Virus record (IMG/VR): IMGVR_UViG_3300031841_002513
Span: 1 to 20,216 of that record
DNA: 20,216 nt
Reading direction: 5' to 3' (one strand)
Source: a virus
Part shown: positions 1 through 5,116 of the stretch, one piece after another
Position numbering within the stretch: position 1 is the stretch's first letter
Layout of the letters: each line of letters begins with the position of its first letter
Made by a program: the position numbers and the translations under genes
Notes under the pieces: generated by a model
Databases searched by the model: none
Told to the model about the DNA's origin: nothing
Seen by the model: the letters and a program-made list of their open reading frames with translations, nothing else

Positions 1-1657
1 GGTTTACAACTGAATCGATCTGCCTTTTGTTGAAGGCATAGTTCAACATACAAGCTGCTTTATACTTCGTCCAATTAAAGCTGAACGCATTTACTTCAAA
101 GCCGTTTCTATTCAAATGCTCCATTTGCTTTGGTGTAACAGGTTGATTGAGCCAGCGCTTTGATTTATTGGCCGCTGTGCTGTCTTCTACCTCACGCAGA
201 AAATCATCGGCTGCCGCAATGGCTTGTGAACGAGTTCCGATGCTAACAAGCCTCGCACGGCCATTCTTGCGTTTCACAATGCCCATAGAAAAGTCATTAG
301 TATCTACCACCATTGCAAAGCCCTCAAAGCCGGATGCGGCCAATACCTTGCCAGTCCCGAACAAATCAATCCATCGGAACGGCGATTTGTCTATCAATTC
401 AACTTCCATCATCACAAATGACTGGAGCGGTTCTGCATCCTGCCCTTCAAAAATGTGATCGCAGAAGGGACATTCACGAACAGACAACGGAACTTCAGCT
501 TTACAATTTGGGCATTCTTTTGTTGGCGCTTCGTTTTCTTCGTTCGGATCAGCCTGACTTCCATCAAGATTAACGCTGTCATCCAGTGACCCATGCGTTA
601 AAACAGATGTGCCGAAGTCCATAACAATGCAGTCTGTTTTTACAACGCCCGGAAACTCTTCTGGATTGATTGTGCGTAAACCACGGCCAATCATCTGCAC
701 CATTGTAGCCTTGTATGAGCAGGGCCGCGTCAGGACCACGCAAGACACGGGAGGCGCGTCAAAGCCCTCTGTCAGCACAGCAACATTCACAACAACCTGA
801 ATGTCTCCATGTGAAAGACCGTCCAGAATTTCTTCCCGATCATCTTTTGGAGTATCGCCAGTAACAGTTTCTGCTGAAACTCCTGCTAGTTTAAATTCTT
901 CACAAAGGTCTTGTGCGTGTTGAATGGTTGAGCAAAAAACAATGGTTTTTCTGTCGCCAGCTTTTTCCATCCATTCTTCTACCACTCGCTTGTTAACAGC
1001 GCGGCGGTTCATGATGCCTTCAACTTCCGTCATATCAAAGTCGGTTATTGTTTTTCTGACTGTGCGAAGATCGTCCTGCACGCCAACATCAACAACAAAA
1101 GTCCGGGGCTGCACCAAGAATCCCTCACGGATCAATGTGCCGATTTCAATTTGATGTGAACAATTTGTGAAAATATCACGCAGGCCTTTTTTGTCACCCC
1201 TGTTGGGAGTGGCAGTAAAGCCAACGACTTCTATCTTTTGGTTTGCTTTTTTTGCTGCATTAATAATGCGCTGATAAGTGTCAGCGATTACATGATGGGC
1301 CTCATCGACCACGATCATGTCAAGCTTTGGCATATCGGACAGATTGTTTTCACGAGATAGCGTTTGAACCATTGCAAACGAAACCTTGCCATTCCAGTCC
1401 TTTCTGGCAGCATTTACCACACTGGTAGAAATGTTCGGGTTAACAAGAGCAAACTTGCCCATGTTTTGTGAAACCAGTTCATCTCTGTGTTGCAGCACCA
1501 ATATTGATTGGTTCTTCTCGCTGCGCTTGCCCACAAGGGCAGACAACATAATTGTCTTGCCTGCCCCTGTCGGTGCAACAACTAGCGTGTTGTTGTGTTT
1601 ATCAAGCGCATCAGAAGCATCTTTAATGGCTGCCTCTTGATACGGGCGGAGAATCAT
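1..1657 (-). CDS. SF2 DEAH-box DNA/RNA helicase (3' end outside window)
   Basis: This is an ATP-driven superfamily 2 helicase, probably used in phage DNA replication or recombination. The ATG at 1657-1655 directly follows the TAA of the upstream gene. About 552 residues are visible and the frame stays open to the left edge, so the C-terminus is missing. Motifs seen in order: motif I APTGAGKT (28-35), motif II DEAH (118-121), motif III-like FTATP (147-151), motif V-like TEGFDAP (296-302) and motif VI QMIGRGLR (321-328). After the helicase core come two CPxC pairs (C382/C385 and C396/C399) that look like a small zinc-binding knuckle. Helicases of this RAD25/UvsW-like layout are common in phages. 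It is the last visible gene of the leftward early block, downstream of the Sak4-like ATPase and putative SSB, which fits a role in strand exchange or branch migration. The exact substrate cannot be told from sequence. Confidence 0.93.
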   Translation of the reverse strand, partial: MILRPYQEAAIKDASDALDKHNNTLVVAPTGAGKTIMLSALVGKRSEKNQSILVLQHRDELVSQNMGKFALVNPNISTSVVNAARKDWNGKVSFAMVQTLSRENNLSDMPKLDMIVVDEAHHVIADTYQRIINAAKKANQKIEVVGFTATPNRGDKKGLRDIFTNCSHQIEIGTLIREGFLVQPRTFVVDVGVQDDLRTVRKTITDFDMTEVEGIMNRRAVNKRVVEEWMEKAGDRKTIVFCSTIQHAQDLCEEFKLAGVSAETVTGDTPKDDREEILDGLSHGDIQVVVNVAVLTEGFDAPPVSCVVLTRPCSYKATMVQMIGRGLRTINPEEFPGVVKTDCIVMDFGTSVLTHGSLDDSVNLDGSQADPNEENEAPTKECPNCKAEVPLSVRECPFCDHIFEGQDAEPLQSFVMMEVELIDKSPFRWIDLFGTGKVLAASGFEGFAMVVDTNDFSMGIVKRKNGRARLVSIGTRSQAIAAADDFLREVEDSTAANKSKRWLNQPVTPKQMEHLNRNGFEVNAFSFNWTKYKAACMLNYAFNKRQIDSVVN

Positions 1658-2176
1658 TTATGCCGCCACGAAATACTTATGAGCTTTTACTTTCTTGTCG
1701 TATGTCTTTTGGACATCAACACCAGCTTTGCGAAGCTGTGAAAACTCATAGGTCAATGTGCTTTCTTTTTTACCCAACTGCTTGGAAAGCTGCGCCAGTG
1801 TTTTTTTGCCAGTGGACAGCTTCTTGTGCGTAGGCGCAAGAAACGCAGCATAGGGTTTTGCGTTTTCGGTTTTGTCATCTTCAACCAAGTTGTCGATTGA
1901 AACCGCGATGTCACGCAGTTGATTAGCCAACTGCTTCAGCTTTTTGTGGTTCATGTCAGTTAATCCTCCGAGATCAATCTGTTTATACAAAGCGGCAATA
2001 GCCGCCATATCGTTGGAATTAGTGGCGGGTTTTTTGGCTCCAGCACCCGCCCGGCTGGAATTAGAAGGGACATGGAGTAGCCCTTCTAATGACTTTTTTA
2101 GCTTATCCTTTTGAGTAGGCTTGGAAGGGCCGAACAGCCCCTCCAGTGCCTTTTTTAATCCGATTAACGCCCCCAT
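1658..2176 (-). CDS. Hypothetical protein with winged-helix-like C-terminus
   Basis: A 172-residue basic protein with no family I recognise. The N-terminus carries two copies of a short motif, LKKALEGL (7-14) and LKKSLEGL (26-33), each followed by a Pro-Ser, then a flexible Ala/Ser/Lys linker (about 38-56). The middle is helical. The C-terminal stretch, about 122-172, has the look of a helix-turn-helix or winged helix (TLAQLSKQLGKKESTLTYEF), so DNA binding is likely but inferred. The ATG at 2176 lies 13 bases inside the end of the upstream putative SSB gene, which suggests translational coupling; its Shine-Dalgarno is poor. A later start at Met57 (2008) is possible but has no ribosome-binding site. 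The two N-terminal repeats form hairpins at RNA level (see the repeat entries). Position between the SSB and helicase genes suggests a role in DNA replication or helicase loading, but this is only context. Confidence 0.72.
   Translation of the reverse strand: MGALIGLKKALEGLFGPSKPTQKDKLKKSLEGLLHVPSNSSRAGAGAKKPATNSNDMAAIAALYKQIDLGGLTDMNHKKLKQLANQLRDIAVSIDNLVEDDKTENAKPYAAFLAPTHKKLSTGKKTLAQLSKQLGKKESTLTYEFSQLRKAGVDVQKTYDKKVKAHKYFVAA
2024..2051 (-). repeat. 6-bp GC-rich inverted repeat (third hairpin)
   Basis: GGCGGG (2024-2029) and CCCGCC (2046-2051) with a 16-base loop, next to the two hairpins of the LEGL repeats. It codes for the Ala/Gly/Lys linker of gene 1658-2176. Alone it could be chance; it is listed because it adds to a structured 120-base region. 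Confidence 0.35.
2060..2090 (-). repeat. Perfect 10-bp inverted repeat with 11-base loop (hairpin 2)
   Basis: ATTAGAAGGG (2060-2069) and CCCTTCTAAT (2081-2090) are exact reverse complements. The hairpin lies in the second LEGL repeat of gene 1658-2176. On the plus strand a run of six T follows at 2094-2099, three bases after the stem, so it could stop rightward transcription; on the sense (minus) strand no U-run follows. Confidence 0.7.
2122..2145 (-). repeat. 9-bp inverted repeat, one G-U pair in sense RNA (hairpin 1)
   Basis: In minus-strand RNA, UGGAGGGGC pairs with GCCCUUCCA around the hexaloop UGUUCG; the one irregular pair is G-U in the sense RNA but an A-C mismatch in antisense RNA. 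It sits in the first LEGL repeat of gene 1658-2176. Six T follow on the plus strand at 2151-2156. Confidence 0.55.
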
Positions 2177-2787
2177 TGCGGAACCACCCCAGCTGTTGCT
2201 GTCGGCATTGTTTGTGCCTGCTGCATAGGCTGTTGTTGCATTGGTTGCTGTTGAACGGGCTGTTGTCCGCCTGCAATGTAGCCATTTTGATCAGCGGTCA
2301 AGAACGCCTTTACTTTGTTCTTGTCAGAGTAGCCGTTGCTGCCCTTCTCGATGCCCACACGAATGCAGACTTCAAGACCTTGCAACTGACTTACACCGCT
2401 AAGGTTTCTGGCTTGCTGCGCTTGCGGATTATCATCTTTTGATGACAGTCCAAATGCGCTATCGATGATGGAACGCAGTGTCCGCATACCGATCTCTTTA
2501 GCAACCGGAACGCCGCGATCTGACAACTTGTTGCCATCAACAAACAGGTTCTGCCAGATTTTGCGCTTATCAAATTGACCGCCTACGATTGTCAGCTCCA
2601 TTGGAAGCCATTTGGCATTTGTGCTTTGGGATTGCTTGAAGAAAGCCCCATCACCAAATTCTGGCAGTTGAATGTCGCCACCAGAAAGCTTGATGATCGC
2701 ACGAGCCGTTGTGTTATCGGGGATCAGTTCAAACTCACGCTGTTGATTGGAATTATCATCAGCTGGAACATTGTTAAGATTGAGCAT
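2164..2787 (-). CDS. DUF669-like protein, putative phage ssDNA-binding protein
   Basis: A 207-residue protein that resembles the DUF669 family, phage proteins usually found next to AAA_24/Sak4-like ATPases and thought to act as single-stranded DNA-binding proteins. What can be seen: a beta-rich N-terminal part with the family-like segment GGQFDKRKIWQNLFVDG (69-85), a helical segment around 92-115, a second beta-rich part, and a Gln/Pro/Met-rich tail (174-193) ending in a short hydrophobic segment with a Trp. Such disordered tails are typical of SSBs, although this one lacks the usual acidic tip. The ATG at 2787 has GGAG nine bases upstream and overlaps the end of the ATPase gene by 14 bases, so the two are probably translated together. 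By analogy with Sak4 systems, in which a cognate SSB stimulates annealing, it is probably the partner of the upstream ATPase. Family assignment is from memory of the pattern. Confidence 0.78.
   Translation of the reverse strand: MLNLNNVPADDNSNQQREFELIPDNTTARAIIKLSGGDIQLPEFGDGAFFKQSQSTNAKWLPMELTIVGGQFDKRKIWQNLFVDGNKLSDRGVPVAKEIGMRTLRSIIDSAFGLSSKDDNPQAQQARNLSGVSQLQGLEVCIRVGIEKGSNGYSDKNKVKAFLTADQNGYIAGGQQPVQQQPMQQQPMQQAQTMPTATAGVVPQWGR
2209..2268 (-). repeat. Gln/Pro/Met-rich low-complexity tail of the putative SSB
   Basis: Residues 174-193 of the DUF669-like protein repeat QQP(V/M)QQ units, encoded by a CAA/CAG-rich stretch. It probably forms a flexible tail. Confidence 0.7.
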
Positions 2788-3652
2788 TGTTGGTATCTCC
2801 TTTTTCGCTCGTATCGTTTGGATTTACGAAGTCCATTGGGCGTTCTGCTTGTGATGGGCCACCGCTCATCTTTTCCATCAGCTTACCCAAATGCGGCTCT
2901 TCGAGGACATCCAGCCTACCGCTTCTGTCTTTTGCTGGATAGCCCCATTGATTAAGTGTTTGGCACACAAAAGCTCTGTATGAGCCAACACTTTCATCAC
3001 CAGTCATCACGGCCATGGTAATAACCTCGTCCACGATTCCCGGCAGTTCACGGCCAGTCTTCGAGCCTTCAATCTGAAGGTCATATGTAGCCCGACCATA
3101 ATCATCAGTCTTTGTGTCTAGGATGCCCACAAAGATGACATTCTTTTCGCGGATGTGCTGAAGCTGTGTCAGCCAAGCCATCATCTCGCGGCCCTGCATT
3201 CCATAACAGGCGCGTGTATCCAGCTTGCCAGTCCGGTCAGAACGGTTCTCTGGCTGGTTTTGGCAATACTGGAAACACAACCGCCCAGCCACTGTGATGC
3301 TGTCTACAAAAATGGTGTCATACTTTTCCATGACAGGAGCAGGATCACCATATGTAGCACACACATACTCATAATGCGTTGTGCTGTATGTAGCATCTTC
3401 TGACAGGGCTGGGTTTGGACCCCCAAGGAAGCAGGCGAAATCTTGGCAATCTTGCCAAGTGCGAGGCCTGATGACATCAACAGGCCACCCTTCAATCGCA
3501 GCATCGCCTGCTTCCAAGTCCATGAACAAAGTTGTGTCAGCTGGCAATGTCCTTACCAGACTTGTCTTCCCCACACCGCTTTGTCCACAGATTACCATCT
3601 TATGGCCACGCTTTTCAGCCAGCCGCTCTTCTGCTGTAATGATTTTAAGCAT
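2774..3652 (-). CDS. AAA_24 / Sak4-like RecA-type ATPase (recombination)
   Basis: A 292-residue P-loop NTPase of the AAA_24 type, a group that includes Sak4, the RecA-core single-strand annealing proteins of phages. Walker A is GQSGVGKT (23-30); FMDLEAGD follows at 43-50 as is usual for the family; the Walker B strand is DTIFVDS (112-118); a further hydrophobic strand NVIFVGILDTK lies at 171-181. The C-terminal 30 residues are polar and probably disordered. I chose the ATG at 3652, not an in-frame upstream codon at 3685, because it overlaps the TAA of the zinc-ribbon gene (TAATG) and has AAAGGAG eight bases upstream. Directly downstream is the DUF669-like putative SSB and further on a DEAH helicase, a typical phage homologous recombination cassette. 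Some AAA_24 proteins are annotated simply as nucleotide-binding proteins, so annealing activity is inferred. Confidence 0.86.
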   Translation of the reverse strand: MLKIITAEERLAEKRGHKMVICGQSGVGKTSLVRTLPADTTLFMDLEAGDAAIEGWPVDVIRPRTWQDCQDFACFLGGPNPALSEDATYSTTHYEYVCATYGDPAPVMEKYDTIFVDSITVAGRLCFQYCQNQPENRSDRTGKLDTRACYGMQGREMMAWLTQLQHIREKNVIFVGILDTKTDDYGRATYDLQIEGSKTGRELPGIVDEVITMAVMTGDESVGSYRAFVCQTLNQWGYPAKDRSGRLDVLEEPHLGKLMEKMSGGPSQAERPMDFVNPNDTSEKGDTNNAQS

Positions 3653-3849
3653 TACGCAATCTCCTTTTCTTCGATGACCAGCCACCCTTTTCTCAGGTGA
3701 TACCAGCCAACTGATTTACACTTTGGGCATTCACGAAAGCTAAACGCTTTGATTTTTTTGTAAGGCCCTGCGGCAGTCCATTTGATGTGCGATGTAACTG
3801 TCCCGCACTTCTGGCAACTACAGCTATGGTCTTGAACAAATTTAGCCAT
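3652..3849 (-). CDS. Small zinc-ribbon protein
   Basis: A 65-residue protein with two CxxC knuckles, C12-x2-C15 and C41-x2-C44 (extra Cys at 10), about 26 residues apart, which is the pattern of a zinc ribbon. The rest is basic and aromatic. Such small ribbons bind nucleic acids or act as adaptors to polymerases, but nothing here points to one role. Start and stop both overlap their neighbours in TAATG junctions (at 3849 and 3652), and GAGGA lies nine bases before the ATG, so it is a true member of the leftward early operon between the coiled-coil protein and the Sak4-like ATPase. Confidence 0.8.
   Translation of the reverse strand: MAKFVQDHSCSCQKCGTVTSHIKWTAAGPYKKIKAFSFRECPKCKSVGWYHLRKGWLVIEEKEIA
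3661..3667 (-). promoter_or_regulatory. Shine-Dalgarno that sets the start of the Sak4-like ATPase
   Basis: AAAGGAG, eight bases before the ATG at 3652, inside the end of the zinc-ribbon gene. It argues against initiation at the in-frame upstream codon at 3685. Confidence 0.65.
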
Positions 3850-4277
3850 TATTCAGATTCCTCAATGTCAACTGAAATGCCTGACAGCATAACTGTGCGA
3901 CACTCTGACAGAACCGCTTTAATATCTGGCGGAGCCGCCTGATACTTTGTCTCTGCAACAGTGTATTTTGTAGTCGCGTAATGACGCGCTGTTTCAATGT
4001 CCATCTGGTCAAGCACACGAGCAAGCTGTTCCTGATCCCACTCAACCTTTTTGCGATGATTGATGGTGATCTTGTGATCGCTTGCAAAGATTGACACTTG
4101 GCCAAAGTCGTTGCCCTTTGCGGCAAGTGTAGACCGCGCCTCATCGTCAAACATTTCAATGAGCGTGTTGTCGATGACCTTCAGCTCACTGCGAAGCTCA
4201 TCAATTTTTGACTTGATTTCGTTGCGGCGATTATTCAGCAACGAAAGATCGTTATAGATAGGTGTCGTAGAATCCAT
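3849..4277 (-). CDS. Hypothetical early protein with N-terminal coiled coil
   Basis: A 142-residue acidic protein of unknown function. Residues about 10-42 form a clear heptad-rich coiled coil rich in Lys, Glu and Leu. The middle has a beta-like stretch and a segment beginning with EWDQEQLARVLDQM, and the C-terminal part contains KYTVAETKYQAAPPDIKAVL followed by hydrophobic strands. I have the impression that similar proteins accompany Sak4-like genes in other phages, but I cannot name a family. The ATG at 4277 is well supported by GGAGGAG eight bases upstream (4286-4292). It is preceded by a 64-base gap with a candidate promoter, so it may begin its own transcript in addition to read-through from the nuclease gene. 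Confidence 0.75.
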   Translation of the reverse strand: MDSTTPIYNDLSLLNNRRNEIKSKIDELRSELKVIDNTLIEMFDDEARSTLAAKGNDFGQVSIFASDHKITINHRKKVEWDQEQLARVLDQMDIETARHYATTKYTVAETKYQAAPPDIKAVLSECRTVMLSGISVDIEESE

Positions 4278-4285
4278 GACGGAAT

Positions 4286-4292
4286 CTCCTCC
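4286..4292 (-). promoter_or_regulatory. Strong Shine-Dalgarno for gene 3849-4277
   Basis: GGAGGAG on the minus strand, eight bases before the ATG at 4277. It is the best ribosome-binding site in the early block and marks this gene as an independent translation entry point, unlike the downstream overlapping genes. Confidence 0.7.
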
Positions 4293-4316
4293 TGCATAAT
4301 CATTGAACCCAAAATC

Positions 4317-4345
4317 AAGGTAAGCAGCAGAAGAAAATATGTCAA
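4317..4345 (-). promoter_or_regulatory. Candidate sigma70-like promoter for gene 3849-4277
   Basis: On the minus strand a perfect -35 box TTGACA (4345-4340) is followed after exactly 17 bases by TACCTT (4322-4317), a poor -10 box with 3 of 6 consensus bases. The predicted start would leave a leader of about 30 bases before the ATG at 4277. The -35 box contains the TGA stop of the upstream nuclease gene. The location in the largest gap of the early block supports it; the weak -10 lowers confidence. Confidence 0.4.
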
Positions 4346-4701
4346 TGCTTTTTTCTCGATAAAAATATTTCTATATCAAAAACAGCTTTCATGAGTTTCT
4401 TTTTTAGTTTAAAATCAGCGGTTTCCACGCCTTTTGCGTCCTCAACAATTTTTTTAGAGGAGCCATCTTCTGATATGTTCTCATAAACAAAGTCGGCAAT
4501 GTAGCGGCATATCTTGTGGTCATTCACCACTATTTCGTATTTAACCTGACGCTCCAGATTGCGAACAACGCCAGCTCTTTCCATCGCTACAAGCTGGCCA
4601 TATCTTTCGGCCTCCCACTTGGAATCAAACTTGATCCCCATGAAGACTGTTTTCTTTGCGCCGTATTTATTCTTGCGTCTGCGGGTATATGTGGGTAACA
4701 T
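4342..4701 (-). CDS. DUF1064 family protein, putative PD-(D/E)XK nuclease
   Basis: A 119-residue basic protein matching the DUF1064 pattern found in many phages. Visible signature: NKYGAKKT near the N-terminus (11-18), FDSKWEAERY (25-34) with a conserved Glu30, D70 in YIADFVY (67-73), and VEDAKG (86-91), which together give the D...(E/D)xK layout of a restriction-endonuclease-like fold. Family members are thought to act as endonucleases, possibly Holliday-junction resolvases, and commonly sit in replication/recombination blocks, as here. The ATG at 4701 has AAGGA seven bases upstream. It is the first gene of the leftward early block and is divergent from the RHH regulator; a strong candidate promoter and a GGGTA repeat array lie immediately upstream and overlap its first codons. 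Cleavage activity is inferred, not shown. Confidence 0.85.
   Translation of the reverse strand: MLPTYTRRRKNKYGAKKTVFMGIKFDSKWEAERYGQLVAMERAGVVRNLERQVKYEIVVNDHKICRYIADFVYENISEDGSSKKIVEDAKGVETADFKLKKKLMKAVFDIEIFLSRKKH
4673..4701 (+). promoter_or_regulatory. Weak candidate promoter for the plus-strand mini-operon
   Basis: TTGCGT (4673-4678) and TAACAT (4696-4701) with a 17-base spacer are the best plus-strand boxes upstream of the RHH gene, but each matches the consensus only moderately. They overlap the GGGTA array. Some promoter must exist here or just upstream, since these are the only rightward genes in the window. Confidence 0.25.
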
Positions 4702-4728
4702 TGGGTATCCTTACGGTATTTATGGGAA
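4683..4728. repeat. Decamer-spaced GGGTA array, putative RHH operator
   Basis: GGGTA occurs at 4683, 4693 and 4703, exactly 10 bp apart. Degenerate copies follow at 4714 (cGGTAT) and 4724 (GGGAAT). The boxes therefore face the same side of the helix over about 46 bp. Because the period is 10 and not a multiple of 3, the repeat is not a by-product of protein repeats, although the first boxes lie inside the start of the nuclease gene. The array sits between the leftward -10 box and the nuclease coding region and would cover the transcription start. RHH repressors often bind short direct repeats in this manner. The regulator encoded at 4737 is the natural candidate ligand; that link is inference. 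Confidence 0.5.
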
Positions 4729-4730
4729 TG

Positions 4731-4759
4731 ATTGTAATGACTGATCCAAAAAAGTTCAA
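4731..4759 (-). promoter_or_regulatory. Candidate sigma70-like promoter of the leftward early block
   Basis: On the minus strand TTGAAC (4759-4754), a 17-base spacer, then TACAAT (4736-4731), which is 5 of 6 to the -10 consensus. Transcription would begin near 4724, giving a leader of about 22 bases to the nuclease ATG at 4701. The spacer contains the start codon of the plus-strand RHH gene, so regulator gene and early promoter are physically interlocked. Confidence 0.55.
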
Positions 4760-4925
4760 GAGCATAGGGCTAGATATAGACACATACACCAAACTACTCC
4801 GCATATGTGATGACGAAGATCGCAATATGCGTCAGCAGCTTTCACGAATGGTGAAAGACGATTATAATCGTAGGTATGGTGAGGCCCCTGTTCCGAAAAT
4901 AAGCGGCATAGCAGTAGCAAAATGA
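4737..4925 (+). CDS. Predicted ribbon-helix-helix transcription regulator
   Basis: A 62-residue protein whose pattern fits a ribbon-helix-helix (Arc/CopG-like) DNA-binding domain: a short basic beta strand (KKFKSIGLD, 5-13), helix A (about 14-24, DTYTKLLRIC), an acidic turn (DDEDRN, 25-30) and helix B (about 30-47). RHH repressors work as dimers that insert the beta ribbon into the major groove. I chose the ATG at 4737; in-frame ATGs at 4722 and 4728 would add three to five residues and have no better ribosome-binding site. It is the first gene of the only rightward operon and overlaps the next gene by ATGA. It is divergent from the early block, its first codons lie within the early promoter, and an array of GGGTA boxes lies beside it, so autoregulation and control of early genes are likely but untested. 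Confidence 0.7.
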   Translation: MTDPKKFKSIGLDIDTYTKLLRICDDEDRNMRQQLSRMVKDDYNRRYGEAPVPKISGIAVAK

Positions 4926-5116
4926 AGCATTTAGGACCGATGCAGCAGAAGATAGAAGACGGTATGTGCATAGCGTGTCATGGAGTTATGGACTACAGCC
5001 AAAAAGTCGCTAAATGCAAAATATGTGGACTGGAGGTGCGTAATGAAGACGCTAGACAAAATAAGGATGATGGCAATAATGGCCTTTTGGGGCCTGCTGA
5101 TCGCCTTTCTGATTAA
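4922..5116 (+). CDS. Small zinc-ribbon-like protein
   Basis: A 64-residue protein with C16-x2-C19 and C32-x2-C35, a compact zinc ribbon or knuckle. Its ATG overlaps the TGA of the RHH gene (ATGA at 4922-4925), with no own ribosome-binding site, so it is probably translated by coupling. After the second CxxC the tail (about residue 40 onward) is polar and lacks hydrophobic order; this part is encoded by DNA shared with the next gene in another frame, which may explain its character. It could assist the RHH protein or bind nucleic acid; no family was recognised. Confidence 0.65.
   Translation: MKHLGPMQQKIEDGMCIACHGVMDYSQKVAKCKICGLEVRNEDARQNKDDGNNGLLGPADRLSD
5032..5037 (+). promoter_or_regulatory. 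Shine-Dalgarno that sets the start of the 42-residue membrane protein
   Basis: GGAGGT, five bases before the ATG at 5043 on the plus strand and located inside the zinc-ribbon coding sequence. It argues for initiation at 5043 and not at the in-frame ATG at 4980, which has no such signal. Confidence 0.65.

Noticed and set aside
147-1154. Several short plus-strand ORFs at the left end
   Set aside because: They are antisense to the DEAH helicase, whose motifs are all in place on the minus strand.
2060-2156. Firm call of intrinsic terminators for rightward transcription
   Set aside because: The T-runs begin three and six bases after the stems and no rightward gene precedes them in the window; kept only as a possibility in the hairpin finding.
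4756-4971. 71-codon minus-strand ORF opposite the RHH gene
   Set aside because: Cys/Leu/His-rich shadow frame with no ribosome-binding site; the plus-strand genes have recognisable motifs and coupling.
5078-5100. Terminator at GGCC-TTTTGG-GGCC near the end of the mini-operon
   Set aside because: The stem is only four pairs and no T-run follows on either strand.
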